From DAOUMU01 sp034409055 (lineage in GTDB: Bacteria > Chloroflexota > Anaerolineae > 4572-78 > J111), in the NCBI GenBank assembly GCA_034409055.1, contig DAOUMU010000549.1, forward strand, positions 1 to 37,557: 37,557 bases of DNA, written 5' to 3'. How positions within the stretch are numbered: position 1 is the stretch's first letter; every line of letters begins with the position of its first letter. A program made the translations under genes and the position numbers. Positions 8,120-16,609 of this stretch are shown one piece after another. Under the pieces are notes generated by a model. The model was given only the letters and a program-made list of their open reading frames with translations. It ran no database searches and had not been told where the DNA came from.

Positions 8120-9235
8120 ATGACAAAGAAGTTATTGAAGGGTAATGTAGCCATAGCCGAGGCCGCCATCCGGGCCGGCTGTCAGGCCTACTTTGGTTAT
8201 CCCATTACCCCCCAAACCGAGCTGCTAGAGCATATGGCCACACGATTACCCCAGTTGAACCGTACTTTTTTACAGGCAGAAAGTGAAGTAGCCGCGATCA
8301 ATATGGTTTACGGGGCAGCCTGTGCCGGGGTCCGGGTGATGACCTCATCTTCAGGACCGGGTATCAGCCTCATGCAAGAAGGGCTATCCTATATCGCCTG
8401 CTCGGAAGTGCCCGTGGTCCTGGTGAATATTATGCGCGGCGGTCCGGGTTTAGGCAATATCCAGCCCTGCCAATCCGACTACAATTTACTAACCAAGAGT
8501 GCCGGTCACGGTGATTTTCACAGCATCGTCCTGGCCCCCAGTTCAGTCCAGGAGGCCGTTGACTTAACCGTGCTGGCCTTCGACCTGGCCGACAAATATC
8601 GCACCATCGCCTGTGTGGCCGGTGATGGCATTATCGGCCAGATGATGGAACCGGCCGAGTTGCCGCCGATGCAAGCACCGTCCACGCTCCGTCCCCGCTG
8701 GGCATTGACCGGAGCCAAAGGCCGGCCCAAGAACGTTATTACTTCCCTCTACCTGGGCGGGGAAGCCCTGGAGCAGACGAACCAACGCTTGCAAGCCAAG
8801 CTCGAGCGGATCAGGGCCGAGGAAGTTCGCTATGAAGAATTCATGACCGGCGAGGCCGACGTTTTAGTTGTGGCCTTCGGCACGGCGGCTCGTATTGCTA
8901 AAACGGCCATCCGCGAAGCAAGACAGCAGGGTATCCGGGCCGGTTTACTGAGACCGATTACGCTATTTCCCTTCCCCTTTGCTCCCCTGGAACAACTCTC
9001 GCAGTCAGTAGAGGCCATCCTGGTGGTAGAAATGAACGCCGGCCAGATGGTCGAAGATATACGGTTGGGGGTTGGCCGGCTTGTGCCGGTTGACTTCCTG
9101 GGACACACCGGTGGCGTTGTGCCGTGGCCGGGTGAAATTTTGGAACGAATCAAGGTGCTGAATCAGCACCTCACGTCACATAAAGCCCCTTTGAATGAGT
9201 GGCACGAGCTTGTTGGGGCCTCATTCTCGGGCTGA
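8120..9235 (+). CDS. 2-oxoacid:ferredoxin oxidoreductase alpha subunit (VorB/KorA type)
   Basis: 371 residues, the usual length of the separate alpha subunit. It begins directly with LLKGNVAIAEAAIRAGCQAYFGYPITPQTELLEHMA, the conserved entry of the pyruvate:ferredoxin oxidoreductase N-terminal domain. SSGPGISLMQEGLSYIACSEVPVVLVNIMRGGPGLGN follows, and the C-terminal transketolase-like domain has EEVRYEEF and LVVEMNAGQM. The strong AAAGGAGG lies 9 bases before the ATG. Sequence alone cannot separate 2-oxoglutarate from branched-chain 2-oxoacid specificity. The leucine dehydrogenase at the end of the operon argues for branched-chain 2-oxoacids. Confidence 0.93.
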   Translation: MTKKLLKGNVAIAEAAIRAGCQAYFGYPITPQTELLEHMATRLPQLNRTFLQAESEVAAINMVYGAACAGVRVMTSSSGPGISLMQEGLSYIACSEVPVVLVNIMRGGPGLGNIQPCQSDYNLLTKSAGHGDFHSIVLAPSSVQEAVDLTVLAFDLADKYRTIACVAGDGIIGQMMEPAELPPMQAPSTLRPRWALTGAKGRPKNVITSLYLGGEALEQTNQRLQAKLERIRAEEVRYEEFMTGEADVLVVAFGTAARIAKTAIREARQQGIRAGLLRPITLFPFPFAPLEQLSQSVEAILVVEMNAGQMVEDIRLGVGRLVPVDFLGHTGGVVPWPGEILERIKVLNQHLTSHKAPLNEWHELVGASFSG

Positions 9236-9249
9236 AAGAGGTGATAAAT

Positions 9250-10023
9250 ATGGCAGAAAAATGGGTAGAACAAGTAGTTTACAAGCGGCCGGAGTCACTG
9301 GCCGATATTTCAACCCACTATTGCCCAGGCTGTACCCATGGTCTCATCCACAAACTCATCGGCGAGGTGATTGATGAACTGGGCATCCGCGAGCAAACAA
9401 TAGCGATCGCGCCGGTAGGATGCGCCGTTTTTCTCTACAATTACTTTGAGATAGACGGTGCCGAAGCCGCCCACGGGCGCGCCCCGGCAATGGCCACCGG
9501 CCTCAAACGAGTGCAACCCGACAAAATTGTTTTCACTTACCAGGGAGATGGTGACCTGGCTGCCATCGGCATAGCTGAGGCCGTCTGGGCAGCAACACGC
9601 GGCGAGAATATCACCATCTTCTTTATCAACAACGCCATTTATGGCATGACCGGCGGGCAGATGGCCCCGACCAGCCTGCCCGGCCAGGTGACCACCTCTT
9701 CACCTACCGGGCGCGATGTAGAGTTGACCGGTATGCCCATCCGCATCGCCGAACTGCTGGCCGGGTTGCCGGGTGTGGCCTATGCGGCGCGCTGTTCCGT
9801 CTACGACATCCATACCGTCAAACAAGCCAAAAAAGCCATCCGCAAGGCATTCCGTACGCAAATAGAAGGGGTGGGCTTCTCATTGGTTGAGTTCCTGTCC
9901 GCCTGTCCCACCAATTGGAAATTGACGCCCGGTGAGGCCCTTGATTGGATCAAGCACAATATGGTGCCTTACTATCCGCTGGGCGATTACAAAGTAGCAG
10001 ATATTGTCAAGCATCTGAACTAA
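9250..10023 (+). CDS. 2-oxoacid:ferredoxin oxidoreductase beta subunit (thiamine diphosphate binding)
   Basis: 257 residues. It holds the thiamine diphosphate/Mg site: GDGD followed about 26 residues later by NN (GDGDLAAIGIAEAV ... FFINNAIYGMTGGQ), and the CPGCTHG motif near the start. The ATG at 9250 is preferred over upstream in-frame codons because AAAGAGGTG sits just before it and the family begins near this point; the upstream extension would overlap the alpha gene. With the alpha subunit it decarboxylates the 2-oxoacid and forms the acyl-CoA. Confidence 0.93.
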   Translation: MAEKWVEQVVYKRPESLADISTHYCPGCTHGLIHKLIGEVIDELGIREQTIAIAPVGCAVFLYNYFEIDGAEAAHGRAPAMATGLKRVQPDKIVFTYQGDGDLAAIGIAEAVWAATRGENITIFFINNAIYGMTGGQMAPTSLPGQVTTSSPTGRDVELTGMPIRIAELLAGLPGVAYAARCSVYDIHTVKQAKKAIRKAFRTQIEGVGFSLVEFLSACPTNWKLTPGEALDWIKHNMVPYYPLGDYKVADIVKHLN

Positions 10024-10035
10024 GTGGAGGAAACA

Positions 10036-10590
10036 ATGCAAACGGAGATCATTTTGGCCGGCTTTGGGGGCCAGGGCATTCTCTTTGCCGGGATGATATT
10101 GGCTTATGCCGGCATGGACTATGGCCGCAATGTTTCCTGGCTACCCAGCTACGGGCCGGAAATGCGGGGAGGAACGGCCAATGTAACCGTCATCATTAGC
10201 GACGAAGAAATCGGTTCGCCGGTTGTCCAACAACCAGACGCAGCGATTATTTTCAATAACCCCTCAATGGAAAAATTTGAGATGCTGGTTAAAGCAGGGG
10301 GAAACCTGGTATACAACAGCTCGTTGATTGACAGTCTCCCCCGACGCACCGATATCACCTACCTGCCCGTTCCGGCCAATGATATTGCCCAGGAATTGGG
10401 TAACGTCAAAATGGCTAACATGGTTGCTTTAGGAGCAATGATTGCCGCCACCCAAATTCTTCCCCTGACCACAGTCAGCCAAGCCTTAAAAGATCATTTA
10501 CCCTCCTCAAAGCAATCGTTACTAAAAATCAATGAACAAGCCCTCCAGCGTGGCGCTGCCCTGGTCGAGCCAGCCGGCATTAGACAATAA
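10036..10590 (+). CDS. 2-oxoacid:ferredoxin oxidoreductase gamma subunit
   Basis: 184 residues, POR gamma (catalytic CoA-side) domain. It starts QTEIILAGFGGQGILFAGMILAYAG, the family's glycine-rich entry, followed by SYGPEMRGGTANVTVIISDEEIGSP. The GTGGAGG that follows the beta stop is read as the ribosome site for the ATG at 10036, not as a GTG start at 10024. It completes a four-subunit enzyme with no subunit missing. Confidence 0.92.
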   Translation: MQTEIILAGFGGQGILFAGMILAYAGMDYGRNVSWLPSYGPEMRGGTANVTVIISDEEIGSPVVQQPDAAIIFNNPSMEKFEMLVKAGGNLVYNSSLIDSLPRRTDITYLPVPANDIAQELGNVKMANMVALGAMIAATQILPLTTVSQALKDHLPSSKQSLLKINEQALQRGAALVEPAGIRQ

Positions 10591-10621
10591 GTGATGGGTC
10601 GCTGATAGGAGGATGTTAAAT

Positions 10622-11704
10622 ATGGAGCTTTTTAATTATATGCAAGAACACAACCACGAGGAGGTTGTTTTTTCGACTGACAAAGAAACTGGCCTGAAAG
10701 CCATTGTCGCCATTCACAGTACCACCCTGGGCCCGGCCCTGGGGGGCGTCAGAATGTGGCCTTATCGCTCGGAAGAAGAGGCCGTGCTAGATGCGCTGCG
10801 GCTAGCAGAGGGCATGACCTACAAATCATCGGTAGCCGGTCTCAATTTAGGGGGCGGCAAAGCCGTCATCATCGGCGACCCGGCTAAGGACAAAAGCTCA
10901 GCCCTCTTCCGCGCCTTTGGAAAATTTGTCAACTCCCTGAACGGGAAATATATCACCGCCGAAGATGTAGGCACCACGGTCACTGATATGACCTATGTTC
11001 ACCAGGAAACCCCCTATGTGACTGGTTTACCGGCCACCGAAAAGGGCAGCGGGGACCCCTCTCCTTTAACCGCTTTTGGTGTCTACAGGGGCATGAAGGC
11101 CTGTTGCCGGGCACGTTTTGGGTCTGACTCGCTAACAGGCCGCAGAATAGCCATCCAGGGATTAGGTAAAGTGGGGTATGACCTGGCCAAACGTCTCTCA
11201 GAGGAAGGGGCCAGGATTATTGCCTCCGAGTTAAATTCTGAAAGAGCCGCTGCAATCGCCGTTGAACTGGACCTTGCACTGGTCGGCCTGGAAGAAATTT
11301 ACGATGTAGTATGTGACATCTTTGCGCCCTGTGCCCTTGGGGCCATTCTCAATGACAATACCATTCCCCGGCTTCGCTGCCAGATTGTAGCCGGAGCAGC
11401 CAATAACCAACTGGCTGAGGACCGCCACGGGGATGAGCTGGCGGAGCGAAACATCCTCTACGCCCCGGATTATGTAATTAATGCCGGGGGAATCATCAGC
11501 GTGGCCACAGAGCTTGGCGCTTATGATAGGCAGGAAGCCTGGCATAAAACCGCCAAGATTTATGACTCTATCCTCCGGGTTGTCGCCCTGGCCCAAGATG
11601 AAGATATTCCCACCCATCTTGCCGCTCACCGGTTGGCCCAGGCCAGAATCGAGATTGAAAAACAGGAACAGGATTTCTTCAAACGACTCTCTGCTCCCGT
11701 ATGA
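10622..11704 (+). CDS. leucine (branched-chain amino acid) dehydrogenase
   Basis: NAD-dependent oxidative deamination of Leu/Val/Ile to 2-oxoacids. It has 360 residues, the usual length. With the ATG at 10622 the two known active-site lysines fall at the expected places, K68 in MTYKSS and K80 in GLNLGGGKAVIIGDP. The Rossmann fingerprint GLGKVGYDLAKRL lies near residue 180. The Glu/Leu/Phe/Val dehydrogenase domains are intact. AGGAGG at 10607-10612 places the start at 10622 and not at the ATG at 10613, which touches the ribosome site. It is the last gene of the operon: its 2-oxoacid product feeds the ferredoxin oxidoreductase, and that acyl-CoA feeds the ADP-forming ligase. Confidence 0.92.
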   Translation: MELFNYMQEHNHEEVVFSTDKETGLKAIVAIHSTTLGPALGGVRMWPYRSEEEAVLDALRLAEGMTYKSSVAGLNLGGGKAVIIGDPAKDKSSALFRAFGKFVNSLNGKYITAEDVGTTVTDMTYVHQETPYVTGLPATEKGSGDPSPLTAFGVYRGMKACCRARFGSDSLTGRRIAIQGLGKVGYDLAKRLSEEGARIIASELNSERAAAIAVELDLALVGLEEIYDVVCDIFAPCALGAILNDNTIPRLRCQIVAGAANNQLAEDRHGDELAERNILYAPDYVINAGGIISVATELGAYDRQEAWHKTAKIYDSILRVVALAQDEDIPTHLAAHRLAQARIEIEKQEQDFFKRLSAPV

Positions 11705-12102
11705 TAGGTGGGGATGTTGGTCGCTTCTTGTGGTGGGCTGTCGCCTGCCGGCGGTTGTCCATCGGAACCGGACGGTTGATTACCTGCCGGTGGCGGGGCG
11801 GAGGCATCCGCGCCGGAACCGGCTCCCTCTACAAATTCAGCGCCGTTGCGCACCCAGCGGGCGTAGTTATAGATGCTCTGCACATCACCCTGCGGCCCGA
11901 AGCCAACGGGTAAGGAACTGGGGGTGCCATTTTTTTGATCACTGCGCTGGGCGCCCGCGCCGTGTACATCAAGTAATTGCTGGCTGGTCCCCAAATCCAT
12001 ATATCCCCGCGCCTCGCCAAAGGCCAGGTAAACGGCCCTCATTCCTTGTGACACACCATCCAGGTGGGTGGTGCTTGTCCAATTCAGATGCAGTAGCAGC
12101 AA
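11626..12102 (-). pseudogene. C-terminal remnant of a Lcl_C/DUF1566 domain protein
   Basis: The minus-strand frame reads WTSTTHLDGVSQGMRAVYLAFGEARGYM, then VHGAGAQRSDQKNGTPSSLP, GFGPQGDVQSIYNYARWVR, and a Gly/Pro/Ser-rich tail. I recognise this order as the C-terminal end of DUF1566 (Lcl_C) surface proteins. The N-terminal part is absent: the frame begins at 12102, where base composition abruptly turns AT-rich, and no ribosome site precedes the first Met. The 3' end runs over the last 79 bases of the leucine dehydrogenase gene on the other strand, so the original stop may be lost too. Dead fragment at the left border of the AT-rich island. Confidence 0.6.
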
Positions 12103-12602
12103 AAGTCACGTACAAAAATATTATGACAAGTAAATTGAGTGAATAAAATTTTAGAAACCCTTACTAACGTTACTCTTGCACACAGGAGAATTCAACCTCA
12201 TAATTGAAACTTTTATAAGGGCTTACTGCAAGATACCCCACGGAAAGAATATAAAAGGCGAATTTTAGGGAATTGAGTACGTTTGGGCCACCTTTTGATA
12301 TACTTTGCCCCACCGATTCTTACGCTTTGTTTAATGATGCGGTTCTTAAAGCCACGTATCGGAATTATGCTAGAATACTAAGAAGTTTACATAAAAAATT
12401 TGTATGTGACTTTTGCTGTTACTGTTCAGATGTTGTTAAGATAGAGTTTGATATGAGGCCGTATGACCCGCTTGATTTTCTTGACACTTTTAACAAAACG
12501 AGATTAGGTTAACCTACAAAATTTAAGCAATGAATGAGTTTTGCACTTGACATCTGGGATTATTATAATGTCCTCAACATTATCAATATAAAATAAAATG
12601 TT
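12103..12602. other. AT-rich gene-poor stretch at the left edge of the island
   Basis: About 500 bases, far more AT-rich than the operon before it. The only open frame of note is 12273-12512 (+), 79 residues from a TTG preceded by AGGG, containing DFCCYC and no family I recognise; I do not call it a gene. The right end holds the promoter at 12541-12569. Confidence 0.5.
12541..12569 (+). promoter_or_regulatory. sigma70-like promoter before the group II intron and the Schlafen-Argonaute gene
   Basis: TTGCAC (12541-12546) and TATAAT (12564-12569) are spaced by 17 bases. It points toward the intron, which starts about 34 bases downstream, and toward the large gene at 13208. If used, the intron would be part of the 5' leader of that transcript. 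Confidence 0.5.
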
Positions 12603-13034
12603 GTGACACAGACGAAGTGGAACAAATCAGGTATCGGCGAACGAGCGAAACCTTCGGTAGGAAACCGAGATGGGCAAGTGGTAGTCCCTTCGGCTGCGCT
12701 CAGGACAGGCTCCGCGGAGCATAGTACCGAGGGTTAGAAATGACCGGGAAGGTGAGGAAGTGAGACCCAAGCGGCCCATTGTAGGGAAGGCGAAGCCGGA
12801 TATAGCGCGTTGTTGGGAGGAAAGACGGGAAGGACTTCGAGCCTACAAACCGTCTCAACAGAGAACCAGCAACAGGTGACAGGGTAGCCCAGCTACGCTG
12901 CGCGGCCAATCGGGGTGTCGCCTGATTGGTTTCCAACTTGGTCAAAAGAGTTGGAACAGAGGAACCGGATGCGGGAGTTCCGCACGTCCGGCTCTGTGGG
13001 AGGGGCGGCAGGTCGCAAAGCGTGCCACCTCTAC
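12603..13034 (+). ncRNA. ORF-less group II intron
   Basis: Self-splicing ribozyme/retroelement RNA of about 432 nt. The 5' part begins GTGACAC and contains domain I-like strings such as GGCGAACGAGCGAAACCTTCGG and GGAAACCGAGATGGGCAAG (quoted by parts). Domain V is at 12962-12994, a hairpin with arms GAACCGG and CCGGCTC, inner GATGCGG/CGCACGTCC and the typical two-base bulge region. Domain VI follows (12998-13034) with a bulged A at 13027, seven bases before a 3' terminal AC. No reverse transcriptase is encoded; domain IV is a short stem (12931-12956). Splicing or mobility would need a maturase from elsewhere. The domain V triad reads AAC instead of the usual AGC, with an A-C mismatch. Ends are placed by consensus and may shift by a few bases. 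Confidence 0.75.
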
Positions 13035-13039
13035 CCGGC

Positions 13040-13134
13040 CACGCGACCCGAAAAGCTGCGTTCAGTTGGAAGTGGTTGGGCCAACAGCGTAACTTTTTAT
13101 TGTGGTATCTGTCGCCAACCTTTTCGGGCGCGTG
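13040..13134 (+). repeat. inverted repeat at the intron's 3' side
   Basis: CACGCGACCCGAAAAG (13040-13055) and CTTTTCGGGCGCGTG (13120-13134) pair with one unpaired base, enclosing a GTTGG/CCAAC-rich centre. It begins six bases after the predicted intron end. Bacterial group IIC introns favour hairpin targets, but those normally lie 5' of the insertion point, so this may simply be leftover element DNA. Confidence 0.5.
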
Positions 13135-13207
13135 AAGCGGGGGCGTTATATTGCTGAGTCGTCCAGTGATTATCAGAGTTGGTTGAAACAAGTAAATGGA
13201 ATGAGTA

Positions 13208-16200
13208 ATGCCTAAACCAAAAGAAGTATTTGAAAAACCTGAACGCTTTTCGGAATTCATCAAGGTAAATTCCGACGATGAATTTGAAGGTCAGCATTTT
13301 GATCGAAAAGAAGCAGGATACGTTAACGAAAATGGTAATGTTGATACTAAAAGCCGAGAGTGGAAACGGCTTAAAAAACACATCATAGCTTGTATCTCAG
13401 GATTTGCAAACACAAACCGGGAAGGAGGCTTGTTAATACTTGGTGTGTCCAGCACAGGTGAGATAAAAGGTATTGACCACCTTGGAGAATCAGAACTGAA
13501 TAGCTTGACCTGTTTTCATGAGCATCTCAAACATCAAGCTGCAACTGTTCGTTCTATCACTCTTGAGGATGACGCTCGAGAATCAAAGAATATTCTATTA
13601 GTTTACATTCCTTATACACCTCGTGCAATTTGTGAAACCTTGGATAAAGAGCCAAAAGCTTGGATGAGGAACGGTAGACAAAATATAGAAGTCAACGAAG
13701 ATTTACGTGAACAATTAAAGCGCGAGAAACGAATTATTGAATTTGAACTGACATACCGTTGTTCGTTTCATATCGAAGATGTCGATAAACAAGTTTTGTC
13801 GGAATTTCGCAAATCGCTTCCCAAAAGCAAATATCACGAAACTGATACGGAAATTTTACTCAGAGAAGGAGCAATAATCCGAGATGGAGAGGGTTATGCT
13901 TTTAACAACGCAGGGTATTTATTTTTTGCCATAAATCCCCAAAGACTTATGCCTTGGACCTATATACGTCTCCTACGTTATGAAGTGAATAGTGATGCCG
14001 GTAATGTACCCAGTACAATTTCATTCGACCGAAAATTTGAAGGCGCACTTCCACAGCAGATTAGAAATATTCGGGCTTTCCTTCGAGATTCCGGTTTTTT
14101 CAAGACCTTCCAAAAACGTAATCCCGAGGGGGGATTTATAGATGATCCAGAATTTCCTGAACTCGCAATCGATGAAGCTATCGTTAACGCAGTCGCTCAT
14201 CGTGATTACGCAATACAATTTCCTATTAAATGTGCCCATTATAAAGATGCATTTATAGTCGAGAATTCAGGACGTATTCGCCAGTTAGATCATGAAGTCC
14301 CAAATGAATTTACATTAGATACTATTGAACTAGACTCAATGCCACCCAATTCAAAAATAATTGAGTGGTTGAAGATAATGCGCGACGAAAAAGGATCCGC
14401 TTTTGTAAAGGCTTGGGGTGAAGGCACGAAAAAAATGCGTGATGAAATGGCAAAGGCAAAGCTACCACCGCCGCATTACAAAACGACGCACGTACGGACT
14501 GTTGTAACTTTGTACAACAACATAATAGAAAGAGAAGCCCTGCTTCGCACTGCCTTAGCCTCAAAAAAATCGGCTGAGTATGCGAATCTTTTCCCGCTAA
14601 AATTTCTTACAGAAGAAGGAGAGCCAATTTCATCTGAAGAAATATTACAAAACCGTTATAAAGAATTCTTATTCTCACTCCGAAATGCCCTTGAAGCTAA
14701 AGGATGGTACATTGACAGATTTAATTACGGCAGATTGACAATTCATCGGAGAGGGGCAAAGATAAATTTACAAGGTTCAGTGGAAAATTTTATTCATTTT
14801 TATCCTTGTTACACAATTCAATTAAGACAATATTGGCATAAAGCTTATTTGTCTGTTGACTACGTATTACAGGTAAAAAATATCCAGACAGTTCAGAAGT
14901 TGTTGAAGTGGCTGCGTCCAAATGCATTGAGAGGAACATCTGTTGTTGCAAAACTAGACAGATGGCAAAAAGGAAAACTTGTCAAAGTCGATGACGAGTT
15001 GTCTTGTATTTATTTTTATGACATTGACAGTGAGAAATGGATTGATAACAATCAGATTATCCCCGACCTATCATTAGATACTATAAAAAATGTTTTAAAC
15101 AATGTAGGTGCAAAATTTGATTTGCATAAAGAATTGAAGCGTCACAGTCTCTCGTTAGATACAAGCGGCATACGTATCAGATCCGAGAAAACTTTGGCAA
15201 CTATTGAAAATATTGCATCAACTGTATTTCCACTGGTAATAGGAAATTCTCAAGCCATTTTGCATTCAACTCCAATCTTGTTACGTAATGAAAGGAAATT
15301 TCAACTAAGTAATCTCCCGGAACCTGAAGTTGAATTTGTTGGACATCAGAGATCAGCAAATATTCGTACAGGGATTACTACATTTGGGGCTTATCAAGAT
15401 GAACGCAAGAGAATAGAATTAGTGCCTATTTGCACGTCTGATATGCGTGATAATATGGCGCACCTCATCCATCGCCTCAGAGTTGGAAAGTATAAATACA
15501 AGGGGTCTGAACGGACATTTAGCACCCAATTATTTTACAATACCATCATTACAGTTCGTTCTCCAGAAGATATATTGGACGAGTGCAGAAGACTTTTAGA
15601 CGAAAATCCTACCTGGGCAGGTAATGAAAAATTAGACAGAATTTTATTGGTTTATACACCTGAAAAAGGATATTCAATTGATGACGAAAATTCGCCCTAC
15701 TATCGAATAAAGAAATTCCTTTTTGAGCAAGGTATTCCATGTCAAATGGTTGATACACCTACGCTCCTTGATCCAGATTGGAAGGATTTAAATTTAGCGT
15801 TAAATATTGTAGCGAAGTGTGGCATCACACCTTGGGTTTTACCTAATGAGATACCTGATGCTGATTTTTTTGTAGGGCTTTCATATACCCAAACCCGTAA
15901 GCGTGGACGCGAAAGATTATTAGGTTATGCAACCGTTTTTAATCAATTTGGACGATGGGAGTTTTATTCAGGAAGTACGCAGTCTTTTTCTTGCGAAGAA
16001 CGAATTAAATATTTTGGGTCACTTACTCTGCAAACTCTTGAGCGACTTCACGAACAGTTGACAGAAACACCCCGTATTTACTTTCATTACTCAGCACGTT
16101 TTTCGAAGGATGATAAGCAAGCAATATTACAAGCTGCACGTCAAGTGCGTCCTAATGGAACTTATTCATTTGTTTCAATCAACCCTCATCATAATATTAG

Positions 16201-16579
16201 GCTTTATGATAGCCGCCCTGAGACAGACGGTAGTTTAAGCCGAGGTAGTTATATTATTACTGCTCCGAACCGAATATTAATTTCAACTACGGGATACAAT
16301 TCTTTTCGTAAGACACTTGGCACACCCAAACCTTTAGATATTACTATCTGGGTTGAAAATCCTGAAGGATCATATAATTTGGATGTTGATCATAAATCTT
16401 TAGCTACACAAATTTTAAAGCTAACCAAACTAAACTGGGCTTCTACAGCTTCTATATCTGGTGAACCCATTACAACTAAATATGCAAGGGATATTGCATA
16501 CTTAACAGATGCTTTTTTAAGGCAAACAGGTCACTTTAGGCTCCATCCAGTTTTAGAAAGAACGCCCTGGTTTATTTAG
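13208..16579 (+). CDS. Schlafen (AlbA_2)-HATPase_4 fused to a long Argonaute-like MID-PIWI protein
   Basis: 1123 residues. Residues ~22-170 match Schlafen AlbA_2 (FDRKEA, then HIIACISGFANTNREGGLLILGV and EIKGI). Residues ~180-435 match the RecG/HATPase_4-like part (FNNAGYLFF, LRYE, IDEAIVNAVAHRDY). About 470-720 is unassigned and could be the Argonaute N/L1/L2 region; YLSVDYVLQV fits. MID spans about 735-880: YYRIKKFL (831-838), GIPCQ (Q846) and NIVAK (K870) follow the Y-K-Q-K pattern that holds a guide 5'-phosphate. PIWI spans about 885-1123: VGLS892 stands where VGxD is expected and HYS962AR where H-R-D-G-R is expected; QILKLTKLNW and the terminal PWFI are typical of long Argonautes. So guide binding looks kept and slicing lost. 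Schlafen cores can be nucleases (tRNA cleavage in mammalian SLFN13); that this one is an effector is inference. Composition is AT-rich, the ribosome site weak (TGGAATGAG), and there is no partner gene. Confidence 0.8.
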   Translation: MPKPKEVFEKPERFSEFIKVNSDDEFEGQHFDRKEAGYVNENGNVDTKSREWKRLKKHIIACISGFANTNREGGLLILGVSSTGEIKGIDHLGESELNSLTCFHEHLKHQAATVRSITLEDDARESKNILLVYIPYTPRAICETLDKEPKAWMRNGRQNIEVNEDLREQLKREKRIIEFELTYRCSFHIEDVDKQVLSEFRKSLPKSKYHETDTEILLREGAIIRDGEGYAFNNAGYLFFAINPQRLMPWTYIRLLRYEVNSDAGNVPSTISFDRKFEGALPQQIRNIRAFLRDSGFFKTFQKRNPEGGFIDDPEFPELAIDEAIVNAVAHRDYAIQFPIKCAHYKDAFIVENSGRIRQLDHEVPNEFTLDTIELDSMPPNSKIIEWLKIMRDEKGSAFVKAWGEGTKKMRDEMAKAKLPPPHYKTTHVRTVVTLYNNIIEREALLRTALASKKSAEYANLFPLKFLTEEGEPISSEEILQNRYKEFLFSLRNALEAKGWYIDRFNYGRLTIHRRGAKINLQGSVENFIHFYPCYTIQLRQYWHKAYLSVDYVLQVKNIQTVQKLLKWLRPNALRGTSVVAKLDRWQKGKLVKVDDELSCIYFYDIDSEKWIDNNQIIPDLSLDTIKNVLNNVGAKFDLHKELKRHSLSLDTSGIRIRSEKTLATIENIASTVFPLVIGNSQAILHSTPILLRNERKFQLSNLPEPEVEFVGHQRSANIRTGITTFGAYQDERKRIELVPICTSDMRDNMAHLIHRLRVGKYKYKGSERTFSTQLFYNTIITVRSPEDILDECRRLLDENPTWAGNEKLDRILLVYTPEKGYSIDDENSPYYRIKKFLFEQGIPCQMVDTPTLLDPDWKDLNLALNIVAKCGITPWVLPNEIPDADFFVGLSYTQTRKRGRERLLGYATVFNQFGRWEFYSGSTQSFSCEERIKYFGSLTLQTLERLHEQLTETPRIYFHYSARFSKDDKQAILQAARQVRPNGTYSFVSINPHHNIRLYDSRPETDGSLSRGSYIITAPNRILISTTGYNSFRKTLGTPKPLDITIWVENPEGSYNLDVDHKSLATQILKLTKLNWASTASISGEPITTKYARDIAYLTDAFLRQTGHFRLHPVLERTPWFI

Positions 16580-16609
16580 TGTGATAAACGAAAAAGACAA
16601 AATGCAATA

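Noticed and set aside
12273..12512. 79-residue plus-strand open frame with CCYC-like cysteines
   Set aside because: TTG start, no recognisable domain, and located in AT-rich DNA where chance frames are common; mentioned under the gap entry only.
12700..13263. 187-residue minus-strand open frame
   Set aside because: It lies across the group II intron and its flank; the translation has no family features and the RNA structure explains the sequence.
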